Below, piece after piece: positions 1-6,798 of a stretch of DNA of 8,601 bases. The notes under the pieces were generated by a model that was given only the letters and a program-made list of their open reading frames with translations, made no database searches and was not told where the DNA came from. The first letter of the stretch is position 1; each line of letters begins with the position of its first letter. Origin of the DNA: an uncultured Bacillota bacterium (lineage in GTDB: Bacteria > Bacillota > Limnochordia > Limnochordales > ZCTH02-B6); assembly GCA_937916565.1 (NCBI GenBank), contig CALFSR010000154.1:1-8601 (forward strand), read 5' to 3'. A program made the translations under genes and the position numbers.

Positions 1-745
1 CGCCGTCGAGCTGCACCATCGGCCGCAGCTCGGGCGGGATGACCGGGATGACGTCGAGGATCATCCACTCCGGCCGGTTGCCCGACTTACGGAACGCCTC
101 CGCCACCTCAAGCCGGCGCACGGCCCGCACCCGGCGCTGGCCGGTCGTCTCCCGCACTTCCCGGCGCAGCTCGGCGCACAGCTCCTCAAGGTCAATCTCC
201 TCCAGGAGCTTCTTGATGGCCTCCGCGCCCATCCCCGCCCTGAAGGCATTGCCGTACTTCTCCCGGTACTCGCGGTACTCGGCCTCGGTCAACAGCTGCT
301 TCTTGGCCAACGGCGTATCCCCGGGATCAGTCACTATATAGGAAGCAAAGTACAGGACCTTCTCCAGCGCCCGCGGCGACATGTCCAGCAGCAGCCCCAT
401 GCGGGACGGGATACCCTTAAAGAACCAGATGTGGGAAACGGGTGCGGCCAGCTCGATGTGGCCCATGCGCTCACGCCGCACCTTGGCGCGGGTCACCTCG
501 ACGCCGCATCGGTCGCACACGATGCCCCGGTAGCGCACCCGCTTGTACTTGCCGCAGTGGCACTCCCAGTCCTTCGTCGGGCCGAAGATCTTCTCGCAGA
601 ACAGCCCTTCCCGCTCGGGCTTCAGCGTGCGGTAGTTGATGGTTTCCGGCTTCTTGACCTCGCCGCTGGACCACGCCCGGATCTGCTCGGGGGAAGCGAG
701 CCCGATGCGCATCTTGTCGAAGTTGTTCACGTCCAGGCTAGCCAT
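1..745 (-). CDS. rpoC: DNA-directed RNA polymerase subunit beta', N-terminal part (cut by window edge)
   Basis: This is the first 248 codons of the beta' subunit, the partner of RpoB in the catalytic core of RNA polymerase. The start is ATG at 745-743 (MASLDVNNFDKMRIGLASPEQI), with a purine-rich AAGGGGG ribosome site seven nt upstream that overlaps the rpoB TAA stop. Visible family landmarks are the N-terminal zinc-binding module with C62, C64, C77 and C80 (ECHCGKYK…VCDRCGVE), the clamp segment HIWFFKGIPSRMGLLLDMSPR, and the EWMILDVIPVIPPELRPMVQLDGG stretch in which the window ends. The catalytic NADFDGD loop would lie beyond the left edge. No stop codon interrupts the visible frame. Only 12 nt separate it from rpoB, so the two are co-transcribed and probably translationally coupled. 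Identity is certain; only the remainder of the protein is unseen. Confidence 0.98.
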   Translation of the reverse strand, partial: MASLDVNNFDKMRIGLASPEQIRAWSSGEVKKPETINYRTLKPEREGLFCEKIFGPTKDWECHCGKYKRVRYRGIVCDRCGVEVTRAKVRRERMGHIELAAPVSHIWFFKGIPSRMGLLLDMSPRALEKVLYFASYIVTDPGDTPLAKKQLLTEAEYREYREKYGNAFRAGMGAEAIKKLLEEIDLEELCAELRREVRETTGQRRVRAVRRLEVAEAFRKSGNRPEWMILDVIPVIPPELRPMVQLDG

Positions 746-757
746 GAGTAAGCCCCC

Positions 758-3700
758 TTACCGGTCCTCGTCCTCTTCATCGGAGAGGAACGCCAACCCG
801 TCGTCCAAATCGTCGCCGCCGACCTCCTCGCCCGCCGTCTCCGCCTCTTCGTCAAGGCCGAAGTCGGCCGGCGCCTCGTCACCTTCGTCGCTCACGTTGA
901 GCCCCGCGAAGAAATCGTCATCGGCGTCGTCCTCGCCCTCATCGGCGGGTTCGTCCGCCGGCCGGCCCGGCCGGCGCTCGACGTCGTCGAACTCGTCGTC
1001 GTGGCCCTTGAGGTCGATGCCGAGTTCGCGAGCCATCTCGCTGATGTCCTCTTCCTCTTCGCGGATCTCGATCTCCTGGGCGTCCTCCGACAGCACCCGC
1101 ACGTCTAAGGCCAAGCTTTGCAGCTCCTTGATGAGGACCTTAAACGACTCGGGCACGCCCGGCTCAGGCACGTTCTCGCCCTTGACGATGGCCTCGTACG
1201 TCTTAACGCGGCCCACCACATCGTCGGACTTGACGGTGAGCAGCTCTTGGAGCGTGTAGGCAGCGCCGTACGCCTCCAGCGCCCACACCTCCATCTCGCC
1301 GAACCGCTGGCCGCCAAATTGGGCCTTCCCTCCCAGCGGCTGCTGGGTGACAAGGGAGTACGGGCCCGTCGACCGGGCGTGGATCTTGTCGTCCACCAGG
1401 TGCGCCAGCTTAAGAAGATAGATGTAGCCGACCGTTACCGGCTGGTCAAACGGCTGGCCGGTGCGGCCGTCATAGAGGACGGTCTTGCCGTTTTCGGGCA
1501 AGCCCGCCTCCTTGAGCATGTTGATGACTTCCTCCTCGCTCGCGCCGTCAAACACCGGCGTGGCCACGTGCAACCCGAGCGCCCGGGCGGCCCACCCAAG
1601 GTGCGTCTCCACCACCTGGCCGATGTTCATCCGGGACGGAACACCCAGAGGGTTGAGAACGACGTCCACGGGCGTGCCGTCCGGCAAGAAGGGCATGTCC
1701 TCCTCCGGCAAGATCTTGGCCACGACGCCCTTGTTTCCGTGACGGCCGGCCATCTTGTCGCCTTCGGAGACCTTGCGCTTCTGGGCGACGTACACACGCA
1801 CCAGCCGGTTGACGCCCGGCGGCAGCTCATCGTTGTTCTCCCGGGAGAAGGCCTTGACGTCCACGACGACGCCGCCTTCACCGTGGGGCACCCGCAGGGA
1901 CGTATCGCGGACTTCCCGCGCCTTTTCGCCGAAGATGGCCCGCAACAGCCGCTCTTCCGCCGTCAGCTCGGTTTCGCCCTTGGGAGTCACCTTGCCGACG
2001 AGAATGTCGTCCGGCCGCACCTCGGCACCGATGCGGATGATGCCCCGCTCGTCCAAGTCCCGCAACTGGTCCTCGCCGACATTGGGGATGTCGGCCGTGA
2101 TTTCCTCGGAGCCGAGTTTGGTGTCCCGCGCCTGGCACTCGTACTCCTCGATGTGGATCGAGGTAAACGCGTCTTCTTTGACGAGCCGTTCGCTGATCAA
2201 AATCGCGTCCTCGTAGTTGTAGCCTTCCCACGGCATAAATGCAACGAGGACGTTGCGCCCCAGGGCCAGCTCTCCATGGTCTGTGGAGGGCCCATCGGCG
2301 ATGGGCTCGCCCGCCGCGACCCGCTGACCGCGCCGGACGATGGGCTTCTGGTTGATGCATGTGCCCTGGTTGGAGCGGGCGAACTTGATCAACTTGTAGA
2401 TATCCTCGTTGCCATCGTCGGTCTTGATGACGATGCGTTCAGCGCTTACGCCGGTCACAACGCCCGGGCGCTTGGCCAGCACGACGCTGCCGGAGTCCAC
2501 GGCCGCCTTGTACTCCATGCCGGTGCCGACAAGCGGAGCTTCGCTGCGCAACAGCGGAACCGCCTGGCGCTGCATGTTGGCGCCCATGAGCGCGCGGCTC
2601 GCGTCGTCCTTCTCCAGAAATGGAATGAGGGCCGCGGCCACGCTGACCAGCTGCTTGGGCGAGACGTCCATGTAGTCGACCTGCTCCGCCGGCACCACCA
2701 CGATCTGGTCCAAGTAGCGGGCCGTCACCTTGCTGTTGACAAGCCGCCCGTCCTCGCCCACCGGCTCGTTGGCCTGAGCGATGATGTAGTTGTCTTCCTC
2801 GTCGGCGGTCAAGTAGGCGATCTCGTCGGTGACGACACCCTTGTCCACCCGGCGGTATGGGGTTTCGATGAACCCGAACTCGTTGATCCGGGCATACGTG
2901 CAAAGCGACCCGATCAAGCCGATGTTGGGACCTTCCGGCGTCTCGATGGGGCACATGCGCCCGTAGTGGGAGTGGTGGACGTCGCGCACTTCAAAACCGG
3001 CCCGCTCCCGGGACAAGCCCCCGGGTCCAAGAGCGCTGAGGCGCCGCTTGTGGGTTAGCTCCGCCAGCGGGTTGGTCTGATCCATGAACTGCGACAACTG
3101 GGAGCTGCCAAAGAATTCCTTGATCGCCGCGACGACCGGCCGGATGTTGATCAGCGCTTGGGGCGTGATGATGTCCACGTCCTGGATCGTCATCCGCTCC
3201 CGCACCACGCGCTCCATCCGGGAGAGGCCGATGCGGAACTGGTTTTGCAGCAACTCGCCGACGGACTTCAGGCGCCGGTTGCCCAGGTGGTCGATGTCAT
3301 CCACCAGGCCGATGCCGTACATGAGCCCGATCATGTAGTTGACCACAGCAATGATATCTTCGGCCAGCAGCGTCCGCTGGTCCAGGGGCGGCGCGCCGTT
3401 GCTGACGACTTTGACCGGTAGGCTGTTCCGGCCCTCCACCACGACGGACGTGACGCCCGCCTTCTCGATGAGCTCGGCCGTGCGCCTATCCAGCCGCTCC
3501 CCCGCCTCGGCCAGCACCTCGCCGGTTTCCGGGTGAACGACGTGCTCCACTACCGTGCGCCCGGCGATGCGCGGCATAAGGCGCAGCTTCTTGTTGATCT
3601 TGTACCGGCCCACACCCGCCAGATCGTACCGCTTGCCGTCGTAGAACAGCGTCTCGAAAAGCGACCGCGCGCTTTCCTCGCTCGGGGGTTCCCCGGGGCG

Positions 3701-4414
3701 CAGCCGCTTGTAGATCTCAATGAGAGCCTCTTCCGCGGTGTCGGTGTTGTCCCGCTCCAGCGTCACCCGGACAGGTTCCGAGTCGCCCAGCACCTCGAGG
3801 ATCTTGGCGTCGGACACGATCCCGACCGCGCGCAGGAGCACCGTCACCGGAAGCTTGCGCGTGCGGTCGACCCGCACGTACACGCAATCGTTGGCCGCGG
3901 CCTCAAACTCAAGCCATGCGCCGCGGTTGGGAATAAGGCTGCACGTGAACACGGGCTTGCCGCTGGTGTCCACGTCCTGGGCGTAGTAGACGCCCGGCGA
4001 ACGCACCAGCTGGCTCACGATCACGCGCTCCGCGCCGTTAATAATGAAGGTGCCGTTATCGGTCATGAGCGGAAAGTCGCCCATGAAAACTTCCTGCTCC
4101 TTGACCTCACCGGTTTCCTTGTTGATGAGGCGCACCTTCACCCGCAGCGGCGCCGCGTACGTCGCGTCGCGGTCCTTGCATTCCTCGATGGTGTACTTGG
4201 GGTCCCCAAGGCTGTAATCGACGAATTCGAGCACCAGGTTCCCCGTGAAGTCCTGAATGGGGGAGATGTCACGGAACATCTCCAGGAGGCCTTCCTTGAG
4301 GAACCAATCATACGACCGGCGTTGGACCTCGATCAGGTCCGGAAGGTCAAGCACCTCCGGGATCTTGCTGAACGAGCGCCGCTCCCGCCGCTTCGCTCGA
4401 ATCGCAACGTCCAA
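758..4414 (-). CDS. rpoB: DNA-directed RNA polymerase subunit beta
   Basis: RpoB forms the active-site cleft with RpoC. The chosen start is TTG at 4414-4412, giving 1218 aa that begin MDVAIRAKRRERRSF; a seven-base GAGGTGA site lies five nt upstream. The frame stays open to an ATG at 4516, but the extra 34 residues do not look like RpoB. Landmarks in TTG numbering are FTGNLVLEFVDYSLG near residue 60, the rifampicin region at about 437-466, with residues equivalent to E. coli Q513, D516, H526 and S531 intact at Q442, D445, H455 and S460, the active-site pair E735-D736 in GYNYEDA, lysines K887 and K895 in GDKMAGRHGNKG, THLGW at 937-941, and the clamp-anchoring QFGGQRFGEMEVWALE near 1032. The rifampicin region predicts drug sensitivity. 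The large proteobacterial insertion in the C-terminal half is absent. The last 82 residues are an acidic tail (37 D/E). It is transcribed from its own upstream promoter and probably also by readthrough from rplL. Confidence 0.97.
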   Translation of the reverse strand: MDVAIRAKRRERRSFSKIPEVLDLPDLIEVQRRSYDWFLKEGLLEMFRDISPIQDFTGNLVLEFVDYSLGDPKYTIEECKDRDATYAAPLRVKVRLINKETGEVKEQEVFMGDFPLMTDNGTFIINGAERVIVSQLVRSPGVYYAQDVDTSGKPVFTCSLIPNRGAWLEFEAAANDCVYVRVDRTRKLPVTVLLRAVGIVSDAKILEVLGDSEPVRVTLERDNTDTAEEALIEIYKRLRPGEPPSEESARSLFETLFYDGKRYDLAGVGRYKINKKLRLMPRIAGRTVVEHVVHPETGEVLAEAGERLDRRTAELIEKAGVTSVVVEGRNSLPVKVVSNGAPPLDQRTLLAEDIIAVVNYMIGLMYGIGLVDDIDHLGNRRLKSVGELLQNQFRIGLSRMERVVRERMTIQDVDIITPQALINIRPVVAAIKEFFGSSQLSQFMDQTNPLAELTHKRRLSALGPGGLSRERAGFEVRDVHHSHYGRMCPIETPEGPNIGLIGSLCTYARINEFGFIETPYRRVDKGVVTDEIAYLTADEEDNYIIAQANEPVGEDGRLVNSKVTARYLDQIVVVPAEQVDYMDVSPKQLVSVAAALIPFLEKDDASRALMGANMQRQAVPLLRSEAPLVGTGMEYKAAVDSGSVVLAKRPGVVTGVSAERIVIKTDDGNEDIYKLIKFARSNQGTCINQKPIVRRGQRVAAGEPIADGPSTDHGELALGRNVLVAFMPWEGYNYEDAILISERLVKEDAFTSIHIEEYECQARDTKLGSEEITADIPNVGEDQLRDLDERGIIRIGAEVRPDDILVGKVTPKGETELTAEERLLRAIFGEKAREVRDTSLRVPHGEGGVVVDVKAFSRENNDELPPGVNRLVRVYVAQKRKVSEGDKMAGRHGNKGVVAKILPEEDMPFLPDGTPVDVVLNPLGVPSRMNIGQVVETHLGWAARALGLHVATPVFDGASEEEVINMLKEAGLPENGKTVLYDGRTGQPFDQPVTVGYIYLLKLAHLVDDKIHARSTGPYSLVTQQPLGGKAQFGGQRFGEMEVWALEAYGAAYTLQELLTVKSDDVVGRVKTYEAIVKGENVPEPGVPESFKVLIKELQSLALDVRVLSEDAQEIEIREEEEDISEMARELGIDLKGHDDEFDDVERRPGRPADEPADEGEDDADDDFFAGLNVSDEGDEAPADFGLDEEAETAGEEVGGDDLDDGLAFLSDEEDEDR

Positions 4415-4655
4415 ACCCCTCACCTCTTCTAGAAGATCTGGCGGGCCTGACAACAGAACAAAGAAGCAAGGCCGAGCAGGTCCTTCTCCATGTGGGCAAG
4501 AAAGAGACCTCTCCACCTCACTTCTCTATCCGGCTGGAAACAGGGAAACTATGCGCCAGTATATAGGATCATCCGGGGCCACAAAGACTATTCCGCCGCT
4601 GCCAAATCCATTCGTGCGCGCAGGGCACACTCGGCCCATTGTCAGACTCGGCACT
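4415..4655 (-). promoter_or_regulatory. rpoB 5' leader (about 240 nt, no recognised family)
   Basis: This is the untranslated region between the predicted rpoB start site and the TTG codon. I recognise no riboswitch or ribosomal-protein leader in it. Visible structure includes a stem at 4510-4478 in which AGGTC pairs with GACCT and an inner TTCT pairs with AGAA, enclosing an ATG at 4491. A 10-bp palindrome CTTCTAGAAG lies at 4435-4426 and touches the rpoB ribosome site. A second possible -10 (TATACT, 4563-4558) has only a poor -35. A 20-codon reading frame (4491-4429) ends 14 nt before the rpoB start and is described under findings. Known biology says only that rpoBC leaders are often regulated; no mechanism can be assigned here. 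Confidence 0.5.
4420..4426 (-). promoter_or_regulatory. rpoB ribosome binding site that decides the TTG start
   Basis: GAGGTGA is a seven-base match to the anti-Shine-Dalgarno sequence and lies five nt before a TTG codon (4414-4412). Translation from that TTG matches the usual N-terminus of Firmicutes beta (short basic segment, then SFSKIPEVLDLPDLIEVQ). An in-frame GTG at 4423-4421 lies inside this site and has no ribosome site of its own, so it is the weaker alternative. Confidence 0.8.
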
Positions 4656-4660
4656 CTCCG

Positions 4661-4689
4661 ATTCTATCACGGCGCGCGGGTGGTGTCAA
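4661..4689 (-). promoter_or_regulatory. sigmaA-type promoter of rpoBC
   Basis: A perfect -35 TTGACA (4689-4684) is followed by a 17-nt spacer and a -10 TAGAAT (4666-4661, one mismatch to TATAAT). Initiation is expected near 4653-4655. It lies 41 nt beyond the inverted repeat that follows rplL, so it gives rpoB-rpoC a transcription start independent of the rplJL attenuator. The match is close enough to expect strong housekeeping activity; transcription itself has not been observed here. Confidence 0.85.
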
Positions 4690-4730
4690 CGAACAATTGC
4701 GCCGGCCTGCGTCCGACTGGAGGAAGGGAA

Positions 4731-4771
4731 GCGGGCGGCCGTGGACATAGGTCACGCCCACGGCCGCCCGC
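4731..4771 (-). terminator. Strong hairpin after rplL, possible terminator or attenuator without a T-tract
   Basis: The arms GCGGGCGGCCGTGG (4731-4744) and CCACGGCCGCCCGC (4758-4771) are perfectly complementary over 14 bp with a 13-nt loop. The structure begins four nt after the rplL TAG stop. On the transcribed strand it is followed by TTCCCTTCCTCC, which is pyrimidine-rich but not a run of T. A canonical intrinsic terminator is therefore unlikely. A partial terminator, a pause site, a processing site or 3'-end protection of the rplJL message are all possible. In other bacteria the rplL-rpoB junction is a known place for partial termination and RNA processing. Confidence 0.6.
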
Positions 4772-4775
4772 GGGA

Positions 4776-5156
4776 CTACTTGATCTCGACGGTGGCGCCA
4801 GCCTCTTCGAGCTTCTTCTTGATCTCCTCGGCCTGGTCGCGGGAGATGCCCTCCTTGACCGGCTTCGGCGCCCCGTCCACCAGATCCTTGGCCTCCTTGA
4901 GACCAAGGCCGGTCAACTCCCGGACGACCTTGATCACCTGGATCTTCTGGGCGCCCGCGTTGGTGAGGATCACGTCGAACTCCGTCTTCTCTTCCGCCTC
5001 GGCCGGAGCCGCCGCGGCACCACCCGCCGGGACAGCGGCCACCGCCACCGGAGCGGCGGCGCTGACGCCGAACTTTTCCTCGAGGGCCTTGACGAGCTCG
5101 GCCAGCTCGAGCACGGTCATCTTCTCAATCGCTTCCAGGATCTGCTCCTTGGTCAT
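4776..5156 (-). CDS. rplL: 50S ribosomal protein L7/L12
   Basis: This 126-aa protein is the flexible stalk component that binds L10 in two or three dimers and recruits GTPase translation factors, including the EF-Tu encoded upstream. The N-terminal dimerisation helices occupy about residues 1-30 (MTKEQILEAIEKMTVLELAELVKALEEKFGV). A low-complexity Ala/Pro/Gly hinge follows (about 31-52), and the factor-binding C-terminal domain (about 56-126) carries EFDVILTNAG, KIQVIKVVRELTGLGLKEAKDLVD and the C-terminal GATVEIK. Length is normal. The ATG at 5156 has an AAGGAGG ribosome site eight nt upstream. It follows rplJ after 60 nt without a visible terminator, so the two form one unit. The strong site suits the need for more L12 than L10. 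Confidence 0.98.
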   Translation of the reverse strand: MTKEQILEAIEKMTVLELAELVKALEEKFGVSAAAPVAVAAVPAGGAAAAPAEAEEKTEFDVILTNAGAQKIQVIKVVRELTGLGLKEAKDLVDGAPKPVKEGISRDQAEEIKKKLEEAGATVEIK

Positions 5157-5216
5157 CGTGCCATCCTCCTTCTACTTTTGCACCACGACTTCCCGTAACT
5201 AGGTCCGCTCATGCCG

Positions 5217-5744
5217 CTACGCGGCCGCGCCCTCCTTCTTCTGGCGCACCGCGTCGAGCGCATACACCAGCTTCCTGAGCGTACCCTGCAGCACAAAGAC
5301 GAACCCCACGATGGGCGCCTGGATGCCCCCCACCACCTGGGCAAGCAGCACTTCCCGGGGCGGCAGGTTGGCCAACGCCTGCACATCGTCGGGCGTCAAC
5401 GGCTTGCCCCCGATGACCCCGCCTCGGACCTGCAGGATCTTGGACTCGCGGGCGAAGTCGCTGAGCGCCTTGGCAGCGGCCGCGACATCCTGCTTGACGA
5501 AAGCCAGAGCACTCGGTCCCGCCAGGAACGGCTCCAGCGCCTCCGCACCGGTTTCCCGGGCCGCAATGCGGGTCAGCGTGTTTTTGACCACCTTGTACTC
5601 CGTGCCGCTCTCCCGCAGCTTACGGCGGAGCTTGGTCACCTGGGCCACGGTCAGGCCGCGGTAATCCGTGACGAATACGGCTTGCGACTCCGCCAGGTGT
5701 AGCCGAATCTCCTCGACCGCCGCCACTTTCTCGGGTCTGGGCAT
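5217..5744 (-). CDS. rplJ: 50S ribosomal protein L10
   Basis: This 175-aa protein anchors the L12 dimers to 23S rRNA at the base of the stalk and, in many bacteria, represses its own mRNA as the L10(L12)4 complex. The N-terminal RNA-binding domain is clear: PRPEKVAAVEEIRLHLAESQ, then VFVTDYRGLTVAQVTKLRRKLRE and YKVVKNTLTRIAA, followed by FLAGPSALAF. The C-terminal helix (about 135-175, ending LRKLVYALDAVRQKKEGAAA) is the L12-dimer platform. Start is ATG at 5744, preceded by an almost perfect GAGGAGGTGAT ribosome site with the GGAGG seven nt from the start. The 247-nt upstream gap contains a structured attenuator-like leader, described separately. Confidence 0.98.
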   Translation of the reverse strand: MPRPEKVAAVEEIRLHLAESQAVFVTDYRGLTVAQVTKLRRKLRESGTEYKVVKNTLTRIAARETGAEALEPFLAGPSALAFVKQDVAAAAKALSDFARESKILQVRGGVIGGKPLTPDDVQALANLPPREVLLAQVVGGIQAPIVGFVFVLQGTLRKLVYALDAVRQKKEGAAA

Positions 5745-5775
5745 GAAATCACCTCCTCGCTCTCGCTGCCTAGGT

Positions 5776-5815
5776 AAAAAACAACCTCCAGCCCAATTCG
5801 CCGTAGGCTGGAGGT
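5776..5815 (-). terminator. Intrinsic terminator in the rplJ leader
   Basis: Arms ACCTCCAGCC (5815-5806) and GGCTGGAGGT (5793-5784) pair perfectly over 10 bp around a 12-nt loop, followed at once by TGTTTTTT (5783-5776). The terminator lies 31 nt upstream of the rplJ start codon and not behind any gene, so it must act as an attenuator for rplJL. Confidence 0.85.
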
Positions 5816-5930
5816 CCTACCCACACGAAGCAACCGCACGCGTACGAAGGCGCGGTCAACGGGGCTTGACCTCGGCCGGCGGCCCATGCGGGCCCTTAGG
5901 TCTCTCACGTGAGACACCGGCTGTCTACGG
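5776..5930 (-). ncRNA. L10 leader-type attenuator RNA upstream of rplJL
   Basis: Three alternative pairings can be read directly. GACCT (5902-5898) can pair with AGGTC (5872-5868), enclosing a GGCCC-GCAT-GGGCC hairpin (5894-5881). AGGTC lies within GAGGTC (5873-5868), which can instead pair with GACCTC (5816-5811). That helix would continue across a short internal loop with CCC/GGG and an ACCGC/GCGGT stem. GACCTC also overlaps the 5' arm of the terminator hairpin. This upstream helix / antiterminator / terminator logic matches the L10 leader of Firmicutes, in which L10(L12)4 binding favours termination. Placement ahead of rplJL supports this. I did not verify the kink-turn consensus. No convincing -10/-35 pair was found between rplA and this element, so it may be reached by readthrough from rplKA. 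Confidence 0.7.
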
Positions 5931-5991
5931 CCATTGCAGTGCCGCTGACGTTTCCGCTATATGGATTCCAGCACCTGGCGCGACGCGGGCC

Positions 5992-6711
5992 TCAGCTCGC
6001 GCTGCGCTCGACCACCGAGCCCGCCGCTTCCTGCGGGTGCACGCGGATGCCCGGTCCCATGGTGCAAGAGACGGCCACCTTACGAATGTACTGGCCCTTG
6101 GCCGCGGCGGGCTTTGCCTTGATGATGGCGTCCATCAGCGCGCGGAAGTTGCCCAGCAAAGCCGCCTCATCGAAGGAAACCTTCCCGATGGGTACGTGAA
6201 TGCCGCCTTCCTTGTTGACGCGGAACTCGACCTTGCCCGCTTTGAACTCGCGCACGGCCTTGTCGACCTCAAAGGTGACCGTGCCTGTCTTGGGATTAGG
6301 CATCAGGCCTCGGGGACCCAGGATGCGCCCTAGCTTGCCGACGACGCCCATCATATCCGGCGTGGCAATGGCCACGTCAAAATCGATCTGGCCCTGCTGC
6401 ACGCGCTCCACCAGATCCTCAGCACCGACGATGTCCGCGCCGGCGGCTTCCGCCTCGCGCGCCTTCTCGCCCTTGGCAAACACCGCAACCCGCACGCTGC
6501 GGCCGGTCCCGTGCGGCAACACAACCGTGCCCCGCACCTGCTGGTCGGCATGGCGCGGGTCTACTCCGAGCTTCAGCGCGACCTCGACGGTCTCGTCGAA
6601 CTTAGCCCGCGCGGTCTGCTTGGCGAGGGCAAGCGCCTCGGCCGGCGAGTAGAGCCGCGCCCGATCGATAAGCTTTGCCTTCTCCTGGTACGACTTCCCG
6701 TGACGTGCCAT
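5992..6711 (-). CDS. rplA: 50S ribosomal protein L1
   Basis: L1 forms the mobile L1 stalk on 23S rRNA, assists release of deacylated tRNA from the E site, and in many bacteria represses its own message. The product is 239 aa from ATG 6711 (MARHGKSYQEKAKLID). AGGAGGG lies six nt upstream. The frame extends to an ATG at 6756, but those 15 codons precede the ribosome site and do not resemble L1. Signatures are FDETVEVALKLGVDPRHADQQVRG in the first domain, GLMPNPKTGTV at about 135-145 and the C-terminal TMGPGIRV at 217-224. The tail after that motif (about 15 residues) is slightly longer than in many L1 proteins. It follows rplK after 87 nt, which include a small GGAGCC-TAG-GGCTCC hairpin (6736-6750) without a T-tract. 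Confidence 0.98.
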   Translation of the reverse strand: MARHGKSYQEKAKLIDRARLYSPAEALALAKQTARAKFDETVEVALKLGVDPRHADQQVRGTVVLPHGTGRSVRVAVFAKGEKAREAEAAGADIVGAEDLVERVQQGQIDFDVAIATPDMMGVVGKLGRILGPRGLMPNPKTGTVTFEVDKAVREFKAGKVEFRVNKEGGIHVPIGKVSFDEAALLGNFRALMDAIIKAKPAAAKGQYIRKVAVSCTMGPGIRVHPQEAAGSVVERSAS

Positions 6712-6798
6712 TGTTTTCCCTCCTGTGGTCATCGCGGAGCCTAGGGCTCCTCCCACTGGCCGGCCGCGAAGCGGATCGGCGTCACCGCTAACCCAGCG

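Noticed and set aside
1118..3058. A 646-codon open frame on the plus strand, antisense to rpoB
   Set aside because: It is the mirror of rpoB codons in a GC-rich gene where antisense stops are rare. The product has no recognisable domain, and the opposite strand is unmistakable RpoB throughout.
3533..4432. A 299-codon open frame on the plus strand, antisense to the rpoB N-terminus
   Set aside because: Same cause: codon-bias shadow of rpoB, with low-complexity His/Arg/Leu-rich translation and no independent ribosome site that I can support.
4558..4563. TATACT as a second rpoB promoter -10
   Set aside because: The hexamers 16-18 nt upstream are poor matches to TTGACA, and a near-consensus promoter already exists about 100 nt upstream.
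4257..5198. A 313-codon plus-strand frame crossing the rpoB-rplL gap
   Set aside because: It runs antisense through the rpoB start, its promoter, the hairpin and rplL. No conserved protein is recognisable in it.
5956..5961. TATAGC as a -10 of a private rplJ promoter
   Set aside because: It lies within the last sequence before the leader, but the GC-rich hexamers at 16-18 nt upstream bear no resemblance to a -35.
5668..6333. A 221-codon plus-strand frame over the rplA-rplJ gap
   Set aside because: It overlaps the attenuator and the rplA coding sequence on the other strand and shows no domain; it is a shadow of GC-rich sequence.
6736..6750. Small GGAGCC-TAG-GGCTCC hairpin between rplK and rplA as a terminator
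   Set aside because: The stem is only 6 bp with a 3-nt loop and no T-tract follows; it precedes the rplA ribosome site within one operon.
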